Assembly (NCBI GenBank): GCA_037576215.1
Contig: JBANDB010000009.1
Location: 2,790,001-2,854,000, forward strand
Origin: Armillaria gallica
Lineage: Eukaryota > Basidiomycota > Agaricomycetes > Agaricales > Physalacriaceae
Length of the DNA: 64,000 nucleotides
Reading direction: 5' to 3'
Under the pieces are notes generated by a model. That model did no database searches. It had not been told where the DNA came from and worked only from the letters and a program-made list of their open reading frames with translations. The translations under genes and the position numbers were made by a program. This document shows, one piece after another, positions 1 through 12,192 of the stretch; positions within the stretch are counted from its first letter, which is position 1, and the number at the start of each line of letters is the position of its first letter.

Positions 1-1368
1 TTGAGGCTTTTTTCTATAACTCCTTTGACAATAGTGCCGATGGATACTTTCACAACATTCTATATCGGTACTCTCAAGAATGCTCAAGAGCTAAAGTATA
101 ACGTACGCACCTCTCCAACCACTTTTGATCGATAGTTCTGAAGCTCTCTGTAGCCTAATGCTCAACCACATTTTCTCGTCCACTTCGTAGCCGAATATGG
201 CTTGGACCGTGACTCGCTAGAGCATATCAATTTCTGTATCAAAAGTTCTGAACCGGTTCCATATTCGTTATCACACAAAGTGCGTCGTGTCCTTCCTTAC
301 AGGCATAGTGCACTAATATGAAGTCTCTGCGTATCAGTCCGGACAACAATTGCCGTACTTGTTTGAGTTGTACCAAAATTTATGCCCTCCATCATTTCTT
401 TTGCGGTGCCCGCTGCTAGTAGAAGTCATGGGAGCCAATTTCACGAAATCGGCAGGCTGCAAGGTCTGTATATTTTTGTGAATCGTCGACGTATCTTATA
501 ATTCCTAACTTCATCTCTGTAGGAATACGAATTGCGCTTTCCTAGAATCTTGAAGATCTATCGGCCAGCCGAACGATCTTGGAGAGAAGGGGTCAGTCGC
601 CAAGAGCTTCGTAAGATCGCGAGGAAAGCTGTTGGTAGGGACGCAAAACACAAAGACATCGAGGATGATGCTAGGACCATCTGGCACCTGCCCACATCTC
701 CCAGCGCGAGGTGCTTGGAAAGAAGGAAGGCGACAATTTCCATGTATGAGGAGAAGCTCCTCGATCGAGATCGCAAACGAAAGGGAAATTCGTATTTCGA
801 CTCAGCCCCGACCCCGACCAAGAAGTTGAGAAAATCCGATACAACGGCTGCCAATGTTCCCTCCTCACCGCGGACCCCCTTGCGCATGACTACAAACGTC
901 GCGCATCTTACTTCCCCTGTCGCTTGTCCGCCATCTCCCCGATCACCGGCATCACAACCTACGAAAGTCACTCCGTCATCTTTGCCCCAGTTCGAAGGCA
1001 ATCCAGAGTCTAAATTTTTACAAGAATCCCTCGTCTTCTTCGTCAAACCTTCTTGCGCAGACAGTCTTCCTTTTGCACGTCCGTGGAAGAAGCTCGTTCC
1101 GCACCATTGCCGTGTCCATGCCTTGAGTTCTTTGTTAGATGGATGTGGTTGGCAAGCAGATGGCGAACAGCACTTGTCGCCGTGGGCTAAACGAGGCATA
1201 ATTGTCATTGACAAGAGCCGTTCCGCGGCAAGAGACTGGGAGGCATACATTTACGAGACCATAGCCAAGCGTAAATTATCTTTACAGACAAGAAAGCCGA
1301 TTTGGGTATTTGATGGTTCTTCACCAGTGACAATCCTCAAAGGACAGGCGTTGCATGTTTTCTCTTAG
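1..1368 (+). CDS. ATP-dependent DNA ligase, C-terminal part (5' end outside window)
   Basis: Four exons can be joined: <1-102, 154 to about 283, 324-463 and 523-1368. The first three encode the OB-fold end of an ATP-dependent DNA ligase: TTFYIGTLKNAQ, then PHFLVHFVAEYGL, IKSSEPVPY, PYLFELYQNLCPP and LLVEVMGANFTKS. The last exon opens with EYELRFPRILKIYR and REGVSRQELRKIARKAVGR, the conserved ligase end segment. These enzymes seal nicks through an enzyme-AMP intermediate. The catalytic lysine domain must lie left of the window. After the ligase core come about 100 disordered Ser/Pro/Thr residues with basic KK and RKR patches (possible nuclear targeting). A final segment of about 95 residues (SSLLDGCGW, GIIVIDKSR, PIWVFDGSSP) looks like a BRCT repeat, but that is my inference. 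The donor of the second intron is weak, so its edge may be off by a few bases. Which ligase class this is cannot be settled from the tail alone. Confidence 0.8.
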
Positions 1369-1417
1369 TTTCCAGCTTCTCGTATACTGCTTTCTAGACT
1401 CAAACTAATCACGTCCG

Positions 1418-3870
1418 TTATCCATTAGCCACCTTTCGAGCCGCTTTCTCTGCAATCTGTTCGTATTTTTTCATCCCTCCTTCGAGTAGTTTCATTTGCC
1501 TCTTCACCAGTCTGTACACTCTCCCCGTCGTAGTTGCTCTTGATCTTGTCGTGTAATCAGCATCATCACTATCATCTTCATCTTCGTCATCCAACTCGCC
1601 CTCAACGACGGCTCGCATGAAGTATCGGTCATGTGTCACTACCAGTAGCGCCCCTTCGAAGTTACTCAGGGAATCTACCAGCGCAGTGATTGTGTCGGTG
1701 TCCAGATGAGTAGTGACTTCATCCAGCACGAGTAGATGTGGTGCCGCATACGCCTCTTCTCCAGATCCCGGCACAAGACACGCAGCCAAAGCTACGCGCA
1801 CTTTCTGCCCACCAGAAAGCTTAGACAACGGCACATCAGACACCGTCGTCCCAGACAACCCCAACGAGCCAAGAATCTTTCGCGCCGTGGATTCGTTTAG
1901 TGCCTTTGGGGGAAGTTGAAGCAGATGTGTGAGCGCAGTCGTAGTAGGCTGCACGGTCCCAAGCTCAGTGAGCTTTTCTACTTCATGCTGAGAAAAGTGT
2001 GCCATCCTCAATCGCGGATGAAGATTGATAGTTCCTTGGGTAGGTTTAAGCGCCCCTACGACCAAGTTTACAACCGTCGACTTTCCATGGCCGTTCATAC
2101 CACACAACCCGATGCGTTCCCCGGGATGAAGTGAAAAAGTGATATCCGACAGGACCATGGGCTTCTTCGACGCATATCGAAACGAGACATGCTCGAAGCT
2201 GACAAGGGCTCCAGGGTACCGCAGCGGGGGTGGTTCGGAGGGAAGGGCTATTTTTACTGGTGGATCCATTGTTGGGATCTCGAAGTCTGCCCTGTTCTTC
2301 AGATGGTACCCAGCTAAATCTCTATTCAGCTTAAACCTTGTCCCCTTCGCACTAACTTCGAGGCCTGAGCGTTCTTCGATCTTCTTCTTCCTCGATACAG
2401 CCTGCTTGAGCTTCTTGTCATCCCCCGTCCGCCTAGCCGCGGCGATATTGGATTGAACAGTCTCCTCCATATGAGCAGTTTTCTTGTCTGCTGCGTCCTT
2501 CATGCGGGTCATCCATTTGATCTGTTTCCTCTTCTCCCTTTCAAAAGCTGACAGATTTCCTTTGAACGTCTCAATTTTTTGCTCGCGAAGAACAAGCAGC
2601 TCTTGTGCCACAGCGTCGGCAAAATCGCGGTCATGTGTGATGATAAGAACGGTGGTGTCTTCGAGCGAGTGCAAGTATGACTGAAGCCAGACGACCGCAG
2701 GCAAGTCAAGGAAGTTCGTACATTCGTCCAAAAGCAGGATGTCAACCTTCTGAAAGAGTGCGCAAGCAAGCTCACATCGGGTACGCCATCCGCCTGAAAG
2801 CGAACTGAATGGTTCATCGAGCTGCTCCGGCTGAAATCCTAAGCCCAAGAGGACAGAACGTGCGCGCGCTTCTGCACTACCTGAGTTGATCTGTTGAGCA
2901 TCGGTATTAGAGACGCAGAATGGAAAAGGAAGAAGGGATGCATACAGAGTCTAATAGCGCTTCCAACTCGGCTAATTTGTCGATAGCGGTAGTGGAGGCT
3001 TGTTGGATGGTCAGTGAATCGACCTCCGCACCATCTTGTAGCAATCTATGACTGATGATAATCAAGGACTGTGACCCTGGAGGAGAACCTACAATGTTGA
3101 GGAAGCAGCTACCCTCCCTTCAGCGGCGATCAACTCTTTCCGAGCTTTGGCACCTCGAGCCCCGCTCCTGTGCGAAGCAATTTCCTTCATCTCCGCTAGC
3201 TTCCTTTCAAGTTGTTCATGTTCAATTTTCCTGACTGCGGTGACAACGTCAAGAGGACTAGTAGACTCCAGTGCCTCAGAAAGTGCTTATAGATAGGTCA
3301 ATCAGAATGACTGTAATCCTGAGGTGGAGACGAGTATAAACCTTTGGTATCTTTGAGGGCGCGCTGACGCCTGGAATCGCTACTGACGACATGACTGAAT
3401 ACTGTGGGCGTTGTGCTCTGAGCAGCGATGGCTGTAGTTGAATCAAGGGCGGTCCCTGCCAGAACATTCTGACCAAGGAGAAGCATGCGAAGGCCCCAGG
3501 AAACTCCGGGAATACGGCCTTCGGCTAGCGCACGCATGAGGGCTGAATATCAAATTGTTAATACGAGGTTTCCGAAGGAGTCCACGGACGAACTTGATTT
3601 GCCTATTCCATTGCGGCCGACAAGCACGTAATGAACATTTTCTTGCAGCTTAAGGTTTGCATGAGCAAGAATTTCCTTTCCGCCGATGGAGACGCTCAGA
3701 TCATGTATGTCGACCTTGTTGAATGTCAGTATGGATGCGAAGTACAATTGAAGAGATTGGCATACTTCTTTTGATGTCGGGATGTCCACAGCGTCGACGT
3801 GAAAACGACTCTGGGCGATGGTGACGACGAGAGCATTTTTGTCGCTGTTGGATTTCTTGTCGGTAGGCAT
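1418..3870 (-). CDS. ABC-F family ATPase (soluble, twin nucleotide-binding domains)
   Basis: Translation starts at 3870 ([12 protein letters not shown]) and the long last exon ends at 1418; several introns interrupt the first third. NBD1 has Walker A GRNGIGKS (about 3600), a signature [13 protein letters not shown] segment (near 2800) and Walker [15 protein letters not shown]2 has Walker [10 protein letters not shown], signature [14 protein letters not shown] and Walker [13 protein letters not shown]. There are no membrane segments, and a charged linker of about 80 residues with KK and RR runs joins the two domains, as in ABC-F proteins. These act on ribosomes or in translation control rather than as transporters. 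The protein resembles the fungal Uup/ARB1/GCN20-like group; I cannot assign a specific orthologue. NBD1 carries LDEC where the family usually has LDEP. An acidic stretch ([12 protein letters not shown]) sits near the C-terminus. Its 3' end converges on the ligase gene 50 bp away. Confidence 0.9.
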
Positions 3871-4091
3871 GGCAGTATAAAGAAAGTCATTTTGATGTCA
3901 GAGTACTTAAGTATTGCGATGGTATGAACGGATCCGAAATCCCTGAGGATGACTCGGACCGGGAGGTCGGACCGAATTTCCGGAAGACCGTGAGCCAAAC
4001 AGGCGCATACGTGCACAACGAACGGTGAGCGCGACACCACTCTTGTTCTTACCAGCATCCTCCCGCTCTTTTTCCGGTATCAAATGCGGTC

Positions 4092-7000
4092 ATGTCCTTT
4101 TTTGGATTCGAGCAAAGTGACTTAGAAAAAGAAAAACAGCGCTTCCTTGAGGGAGGCCCCCAGGACACAGAAAATTTGGCTGTCTTCACTTGGGGAGAAG
4201 AGGGTTACGACGGACTAGGTGATGCCTTACAAGAAGGCGGCGATGACCTGAATGATGAAACCTTTGGCGGTACTGGTGCCGTTGGTGAGTTCTGTCGTTG
4301 TTATCGCAGTATCGTGTGTAATCATTGCTACGTCGTAGGCAAGGACTTTGATTTTTCGAATACAGGCGGCTTGCATGACTCCCATGCCTTGTCTGGGTAC
4401 CCCGACAACTCAAAAGACGCATTAACTCAGGAGAATTTTGCACCCCAAGCCAGGCAACCTGCTCCTGCTGTTCCGGTACAATCTTGTACGTTGAGCATCT
4501 GCTGATTTTCGGCTCCAATCTTACCTTCATTGAATTCAGCGTCGAAAACAACTCCTGCCCGTTCTTTGGAGTCTCTATGGGATGACAAGTCTCCGTTCTC
4601 CGTTCTTCCTCGTAATAATGGTGCTGCTCGGTCAACTACCTCTCCATTTGCTTCACAGTCCGCGGCAAGAGGTTCCCAGACGTTATCTCACGGCGTTTCA
4701 CAGTCTGGCGTGCGCACCTTGGCTGAAATAGAGGCTGAGATGCGTGTTGCGACTCAGCAATCTCGACAGGCTGCAGTGCATCGGGAGAAATTGCTTCGTA
4801 GACAACAAGAGGAAGACTACTTACGTGAGCAAGAGCTCCTTCGACAACAACAACAGGAGGAGGAGGAATTTTTACGCCACGAAGAATTGCAACGGCAACG
4901 CTATCTGTACCAGCAGGAGCAGCTACAAATCCAACGTCTGCAACAGCAGAGGGAACTTCAGCAGAGGGAGCTGCTACAGCAGGCACAGAGCACGCCTCCC
5001 CCACGCATGCTTCCTGTGTCACAATCTCCGCGATTCCTCGAACACCAGAGACAAATTCTTTTGCTACAGCAACAACAAGAACAGCAGCAGATCCTTCGGC
5101 TCCAGGAACTGCAAGAGCAATTGCGAATGGAAAGCTTGGAGCGACAATTGCGCGCACAACAATTGAACAATCTCGGAACTCACCACCGTCAACTATCAGG
5201 TCAGAGTCTATCCCCTCAACTCCAGCACCAACGTCGTCAACGATCGCGTTCCCCTTCCGGGGCTATCCCATTGCAAGATAGTCTTCCATATCACCCCCAA
5301 AATATCCAGCTTCAACAGCGGCTTCTGTCCGAGATGGCCCAGGTCGAGTTTTTGCGTGATATGCAAGGATCGAACCCCGCAGAGCAAGAAGCTTTGCGTA
5401 TGGAGGCTATGCGCAAGATAGTCGAGGCTGAGAAGTTAGAAGAGAAGCGACGAAGGCGTGCTGCCAAGATTGCTCATATGGTTCATATTACTTTCCCGCT
5501 CATGTCGAACCCGTAACTGACGTCGAATTCTCAGTCTAGATATAATGACCTTATGACCCAATCGGACAAAGACTTCATTACTCGGATCCAGGTTTCTCAA
5601 CTAGTAACCCAGGATCCTTATGCTGATGACTTTTACGCCCAAGCTTATGGTGCCATCATGCGCTCGCGGATGGGCATTCATTCTCAGGACGAACGGGTCC
5701 TGAAATTTGGCTCGAGCGGGGGTATAGGTTTGGGTATCGCGCCGAAGGGAGGGCATCGAAGGCAGAGCGCCATGCAGAAGATGGAGCAACAAGTGGAGCG
5801 AATTGTAAGCAATGCTCGACGCCGCGAGGAAGAGAAGGGCCTACATTGTGAGTACCTTAGTCATTGGGTCTGAATACTCTTCTTGAAATATCCTTCAAGC
5901 ACTTCATAGCCTGCAGGGCGCTTTAGGAAAGACTTCTGGGCGAAGTTACAAAGCTGCACCTCGCCAGCTTCTACAAGTAGATTCTAGCAGTGCATCTTCG
6001 TCACCCACGCTGTCTCATGCTCACGCGCACATCTCCAAGCAAGATTCTATAGATACCAAAAACAAGGGTAAGGAACAGGCTGCCGCCGAAGCAGCGAAAT
6101 TGGGTCGAGAAGCGCTGGGAAACGCCGCTGATGTTGGTGTATCTGTTCTATCCATTGTGTTGTTGCTGACTTTGGATGGTAGACCTCATCAGACCTTATA
6201 CGGAAGGAGCCGTTGACTAGGAGAGAAATTCTGACGTGCCTGGAGGATTTGCATGATTTGGTACTGAAGGCGGAGCAACTCAAGCAGGAAGAACCTTACC
6301 TGAGGAAACGCAATTTTCTGCTGAGTGGTACTTATACCAGTAACTATGTTTTCCTGATCTTTACTCACAGTTTTTACCAGGGAGTACGAGTATTCCGGAG
6401 TGGTAGACCAAATGTGGAACCAGCTGAAAGTGATGGTACCCATCGCCACAAGGTCATATTCCATCGTTGTAAACTTGCGCGCTGTATTCATCGTTGCCTT
6501 TAGTGACCCGCACCCATTCATATCCCTCTTGAGTGTGGCCAAAGGCAAGCGGGTCCTCTCCCGCTTGGCGCGTCATTTCGACAATCAGCAGATGCTTACG
6601 ATGTTGACCCTCCTTATCGCATGCTTCAATCAACTAGATGTCTTCAAACAAGCACCACTGCTGGACACCCTTGAGGATACTCCAGAACGCGTTGAAGTGG
6701 AGCGACAGACGAACGCCTTCCTAAGCAATGTGCTGCAGAGCATCATATCCGTAGTTAGCAATGGTAGCCTGCGACTTGTCACCGGCCTCCTTGGATTGCT
6801 TCTGGATAGGAACAACGTCTCGGAAGTTGCGCAGACACAAGTATGTCTTTTTTCTTGTTTTCATGAGCGCATTATTGAAGATATCTATAGCCTGGTCTCT
6901 CGCTCCTGACACTATTCCTTACACGAGTTCAGGTTATCAAAGAGGGTGCGACTGTCCTAGAGGATGAGCTACCAACCATAGAGGATGCAAATCAATGGTA

Positions 7001-7390
7001 CTGTCTCTACACCGTCTTCAATGTGCCATTCTTTACCTTGATCACAGGCAGCTCATGTTCGACCACATGTTTGAGCAACTCACTCCAGACTTCCCCTTGC
7101 TTTTCCCTTCATCACGAATTGTCGCTCGCGGGTTCCATCTTAATCAGGCGACTATCGCTGTGGATATTATCGATCGGCCAGTTTGGCAATTCCTCGCCGC
7201 TTTGGCCCTTCATGCGCTTCCTGAACAGCAGCCTATCTTGGTACATTCACTACGTGAAAAGGTACTCGAAAATGTCGTCAGTGCGAAGAAGGGTTGGGTA
7301 TCTGACGAGCAAGAACGGCGGGCAAAACTACACAATGTTGATCTCTTTTTGTCCGCACTTGGTTTGAGTAGTGCGCAGATTGATTTGTAG
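4092..7390 (+). CDS. PAT1: PAT1, mRNA decapping activator / P-body protein
   Basis: The N-terminus MSFFGFEQSDLEKEKQ is followed by FTWGEEGYDGLGDAL, DDLNDETFGG and, across the first intron, KDFDFS, the hallmark start of fungal Pat1. Pat1 binds the Lsm1-7 ring, Dhh1 and Dcp2 in the cytoplasm and promotes decapping of deadenylated mRNA. Further exons encode LESLWDDKSPFSVLPR, a long Gln/Glu/Arg-rich coil (about 4740-5170) and YNDLMTQSDKDFITRIQVSQLV with DPYADDFYAQAYG, the conserved region before the C-terminal domain. The helical repeat domain fills the rest (6200-7390), ending LSALGLSSAQIDL. Introns of about 50 nt are visible at 4286, 4486, 5481, 5849, 6134 and later. The start fits the family. 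The Q-rich block is CAA/CAG-rich and makes long spurious open frames on both strands. Confidence 0.93.
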
Positions 7391-7638
7391 TGTTTCGTTG
7401 TAATTATTTATCTTGCGCTAAGAACGTACTAGTCTCGTATACATATACTTGGCGAGATGATCTGAAGAAAATTCATTTGTTGCTTTGGAGACACGGCGAG
7501 TCGTTTGGGAAAGCATCAGGAGGGTACTGTAGTTCTTCAACTTGGAATCTGGTGCCGCGGGACTTGCCGGCGTGACTGAAACCTGTTTCAACTTTCAAGC
7601 TAGCTCAGGAAGCTCAGTCTCTGACCTTATACTACACA

Positions 7639-9623
7639 ATGATGGCCACGTCGCATCTTCATTCATGGTTGGAAAATGTTGTTCATAACTATTGGGGAAA
7701 GAAAGAGCGATTATCGCGAGTTATCTACAAAGTCCAAGTCTCCGAAAACGACTATGACACTCTCGAAACCCAGTTAACGGAGAAATTCCCTGACCGTCGC
7801 TGTCAACAATACGATTCCAGTCGTAACAGCCAGACCTCAGATAATCTGAAACTCAGGTGCCTTTTATCTCTAAAAAGATGCCAAGAGGACGACAACGAGG
7901 ACGAAGACACCGATTCGTTCACTATTCTAGACATGCAAGACATATCCTCTGGTATCAAAGGCCCATTTTCCCTCCCAGTAATCTTGGTGAGAAAAGAGTA
8001 TCGAGTGTTCCGAAAGTTAGTAATGGCGGGCCGTTACAATTCCTTTGTGACGGGGCAACCAGGCATAGGTGGGTAACTTGACGCACTATGCAATAAGTAG
8101 TGCTCATCAGTATCTTTAGGCAAAACATACTTTTTGTTTTTTGTACTTGTGACATTCGTACTTGAGGGTCGGCCATTTCTTTCATCTCAAAGGGCGTCAA
8201 ATGGTACATCGATAATGGCAGCGTAGCACCGGTGTCGCGTGTTCCGTTACCAGCGCGAGGTAAGAGCTGGATCCGAGACCCCCTTGTTATCCTCATCGAT
8301 GGAGATGGCAAGGACGATCAATACCAGCCAGAGTTCCAGCCAAGGAACTACCGAGTCATTATGGTGACTTCGCTTTGGGACGACGAGCATCGGGACTGGG
8401 TCAAGCGTAAAGCTATCGGTTCGGTCCAGGAGCTGGCGATGCAAGGATGGGATGCAAAAGAGCTTCGGTTTGCGGGGTAATGCATTGGTGCACTAGACGT
8501 TGGTGCTCGTTTCTCACACCATCTCCCATAGCTCCTTCCTGTATGAATTTGATACCACTCCCAGTCGCCTCGCAAATTCGATTCGTCTCTTCGGCCGTTC
8601 ACCTTCGGTTTGCTTTGCTGCAGCGACTGGATCGAATGGTGCTGCAGTCGCGTTAAATAACATTAAATCAGCTGTCCAAGGGGTTCCCGATATTCCAGCT
8701 GCTCTGCTGTCGTATCGAATGGGACATCAGTGCCCCACACGCTCTTCGAAGTCATTCCACAAGACGAGTGGCGCCTCTGGGTCTCCGTCGCTGTGCGTCC
8801 GGTCTCCGGTCTAGCACTTGATCTCCTGTTCCATGATCAAGTGGAGAGATCGGGGCAATCAGTCTACGACCTTTACAGCGAGTTACGTACTGATCTCTGG
8901 AGAGCTGCAATGTTTATCGAAATGACGTGGGAAAGAGTTCTTCATCGATATCTCAGTCAAGTGCAAGGCCATTTCGAGCTCACGCCCCTTGATTCAAGTC
9001 ATCCTCCCTACACCCTTCATCTTTCTCAGCCATTTCACATCTACGATGCCTGCAGCACGGATATCGCTTTCCGTTCCACCCTTCTGAAGGCCTTTGATTC
9101 TGATGGAAGCGTAACACAGTCATGTTATGCGTATGCTGACACCCCCGCATTAGATTCTGTTGCCATTGTTGGCTCAAACTTCCTTGGTTTCCAGATGGCT
9201 ACCGGAAGTACTCATTCTATGAAGCTTATTGCCCTTCAACGTGCCCAACGGTGGTTGAAAATCGGCACGCCCCTGGAGAAATTTCGCCCGAGCAAGGACA
9301 ATAAATGGAACATCATCTTCATGGTTCCATCAACATTGAAGGGAAAATTTCCACTTCAAAGCATTGACGATAGCACAGCATCATTGTGGAAGTTTCCCAA
9401 AGCCCAGACTTTGACTTCATCTACAACAGGACGTTCCAACAAGCAAAAGCATAAAAAACGTCGGGTCATAGCTAACCCAGACTTCGAGGATTCTGGCGTC
9501 AGGGGGAATTGCTTATACCAGTATGCCTGGTTTGTCGATGAAAAGGACGTTTTTCCGGCTTACGCGACATACTTGGAAGAAGACTTTGATAGTGCCTTTT
9601 CTACTGTCACTGGGTATAATTAG
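7639..9623 (+). CDS. Crinkler/RHS-type P-loop NTPase, reading frame disrupted
   Basis: The first exon (7639 to about 8069) ends in YRVFRKLVMAG and SFVTGQPGIG. A 50-nt intron splits the Walker A motif, which continues as KTYFLFFVLV. Downstream come WIRDPLVILIDGDG (a Walker-B-like aspartate block), SSFLYEFDTTPSRLANSI and a C-terminal region from about 8730 to 9623. This order fits the large basidiomycete family of CRN/RHS-related NTPases; the exact role is unknown and the assignment rests on motif resemblance. The frame breaks twice without a usable intron: near 8185-8200, between LEGRPFLSSQ and WYIDNGSVAP, and near 8715-8735, between ALLSYRMG and PHTLFEVIPQDEW. Both fit one missing base. Either the gene is decaying or the consensus has indels. 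A KQKHKKRR run near the end could be a nuclear signal. Confidence 0.6.
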
Positions 9624-10380
9624 TCTGTCGTCCTTGTAATCTGAAGTCGTGGCTTTCTGGAGGTGAGAATAAATAACGTGCATGTCAAATTGTTGGAGCA
9701 ATCAGTGACGGTTGGGCAATGATGTACTTCGCATAGCACTGGCGGCATCTAGTATGAAATTTCCTAGCAGCGCTAAAGCCTCTCCACTATGGCGGCTTCC
9801 CTCCAGAGTCCAAAAGTTCGCAATGACGATGGAATGTTTGTCTCTGACCACCTTCGGATACTAAATATTCCTCGTAGGATGCGTTCAAAGGACCAGTATG
9901 TACGATGCTTGGTACTATTAACACTGGTAACAAATATCCAATAAGAATGTTTACATACTGTGTGACATTTCGTGTACAACAGTTCAGTGCGTAGCGACGT
10001 GTACTGTTTTATTACGTTTCTTTGCCTGAACGCTTTATCCGACCTAGTGCTGCTCATTACTTACCACCGCAATTAGAAATTCTTAAGCGAGGTGGAAACT
10101 TACAAGTTAGAGCGAACTGCCATGTTTTGGGACGCAGATCGTGTTGCGCAGAGCGGTACAAGAACAAGTAAGTACTATGCTATGCAAATGCTAGTTAATA
10201 CAAATATGTCAGATAAGTAAAATACGAAGGGATGAACAAATGGGAAGACGGGTGAACGTTCTGAACCCCAGGAATAAGGATGCTGAATGCTTGATTTGAA
10301 ACTGAATGGAAGTAAAGGGCGAGGCGGAGCTTCAGAACGAGGACACCAGAGCTGATTGAAAACTCGTAGGATCAATAAAA
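9624..10380. other. Intergenic region
   Basis: About 760 bp between the convergent NTPase and F-box genes. The small open frames here have no recognisable domain or splice pattern. The F-box frame stays open without splicing to about 10178, but that extension looks like translated intron and 3' UTR. Confidence 0.5.
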
Positions 10381-11635
10381 CTATGTAACCTAGCATTGAA
10401 ACCGATATTAGTACGACACGACGGGTAAGTAAAAGGGAAAGCCTTACCACTTGAAGAAGACCTTTTTCTCTCAGGGAAGAACAAGATTTGTATATCGTTG
10501 CCTCGAAAGGTTTTAAGAGATCCTCCGATACAGAGTAATCCAGTGTCGAGAGCTTGACCACCACCTTCCGTAGAACCGCCTTTGCCGGTGACGTTAATGC
10601 TCTATCCAAAGCCTTCCACCTGGCTGCTTGGAAAAAGGCCGCGCTGCCTGGAGAATGACCCCAACCCCTCATCTCCACTACGATTGTCACGACTTCAATT
10701 CGACACTCGCACTGCAGCAGCAAGAACATGTCAACCCACCACTGCAATTGTGTGGAGCAATCCAAGATGGTCACCGTCAAATATTTGAGGTGGGACACGT
10801 CAAGCGTACCATTCCTCCCTGTCAGTGCCAGGGCCGCGGATGGATCGAACTGGAGTAAGAAGGTTCGCTTGAAGGACGTGCAAAGATGAGATTGTCCGAA
10901 TATCAGATGCTCGAGGGAAGGACAACCCATCACGATGGCTCGGACAGTGCCGACATCGTAGTTGCTACATCCATGGACCTCAAGCACTTTGACGTTCTGC
11001 AGATAGATTAAAGGATGCGGCTGATTTAGAAGGCATCGGACTACGCCAGCACTGTTCTCCATATCCAAGCTCAATTCGCGTAGCGTAAGTGGAATCGCAG
11101 GCGACGGGAGCGGAAGCTGGGATACGGAATGTGATGAGATGAATGTTCCGAGCGAGAAGCGCTTCAAGGAGCGGATCTGGGATAAGACTGAAAATAGCTC
11201 AACGCTGTTGGAAAAGCAGACTCGGTCGAGATGGAGCTCGGTTATGGGCATTGAAATTAGGGCCTCGTGTAGGGAGGGCTTATGCTTGGCAAGGAAAGTG
11301 CCCCATATCATGGAATGGACCCTCAACTCCTTCACGTTACGCAGTGCCTTGAAAAGGATAGCCAAGTCCTTAGCCCACTGATCCGCGCCAGCGAATTCCC
11401 CACCGTAAACGCGAAGGACGAGGATAAATCTCGGGATATCCCTCGACGAACGCACCAGTCGATATAACGACTGGTATGATTTTGGGTGAACTGTAACATC
11501 TCTGAAGAGGTGCTTGCAAGCACGAGGGCGTAAGAGACGACTGGCAGCACAACATGCGGCTAGAGATGGCCGGTCTAATCTAAGCTCGTCGACAATTGCG
11601 TCAAGAAGCTCCTGGGGCGGTGGTATTAGAGCCAT
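10381..11635 (-). CDS. F-box protein with leucine-rich-like repeats
   Basis: The frame starts at 11635 with MALIPPPQELLDAIVDELRL, an F-box-like helix pair (PPQELLDAIVDEL...LAACCAASRLLRPRACKHLFRDVTV). About 370 residues follow with repeated LRELSL, VKVLEVHGC and SLEHLIFG segments, as in the many basidiomycete F-box/LRR proteins. Such proteins bind Skp1 through the F-box and present targets to SCF ubiquitin ligases; the target here is unknown. I end the CDS at 10381 because a good intron (donor GTAAGG near 10448, branch GTACTAAT, acceptor GCTAG) follows SLREKGLLQ, with a stop soon after. Without splicing the frame runs on to about 10178 with an implausible Leu/Val/Pro tail. This large, fast-evolving family makes finer naming unsafe. 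Confidence 0.8.
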
Positions 11636-12192
11636 GAGAGAACGTTCGAGGTATGTAGAAGAGCAAAGTAAAGACCTGCAGATGCCACGTCTCTACCTTT
11701 TACCTGGGATTGCCTCAGATATACAGTAGATCCGTGGTGAGCTTTCTTTGCGTCCAAGAGCCCTAGTAAGCGTATCCATGGGCTGCGACAGAGGCGGCGG
11801 CGCCGCTGCACCAAATCCACAGCAAACCGCAGGTTCAGAAAATTTCAGTAACCATAGTAGACCAGAGTACGTTCAGACGTTTCCATATGCATGCTTCGAA
11901 TGCAGGATGAAATGAAAATCAGTCTTGGAAGCTTTCAACGTACTTAAGTCTCGACGGTGAAAGGACAAACATAGACTGACGTCATCATTCTAACCATTAA
12001 GTGATATCTACACTATATCGAAAGCATTTGAACACGCGAAAGGCAACAATATATCTATCATCTATAACCCAAAGTCCGTAGTTAATTGTCCTACCATACA
12101 TTCTAGAAAAGAATCCGGTGAAGAGCGAGCGTTATAACGTCGAGAACATCGATTTCCCGTCAACTGTGGCGAAATGTCAATCAGTACCAATA
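11636..12192. other. Intergenic region, F-box promoter and serine dehydratase 3' flank
   Basis: About 550 bp holding the upstream region of the F-box gene and the 3' flank of the serine dehydratase. No convincing coding exon or RNA gene is seen. Confidence 0.5.

Noticed and set aside
558..1250. 230-codon open frame on the minus strand over the ligase tail
   Set aside because: It mirrors the low-complexity ligase tail, has no domain, and the plus frame continues conserved ligase sequence through a good splice site.
4636..5170. Long open frames antisense to and out of frame with the Q-rich part of PAT1
   Set aside because: They are shadows of the CAA/CAG-rich repeat; their residues are low-complexity and the PAT1 frame is clearly conserved.
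10178..10380. Unspliced C-terminal extension of the F-box protein
   Set aside because: The residues look like translated intron and UTR, and a good intron with branch point ends the protein earlier.
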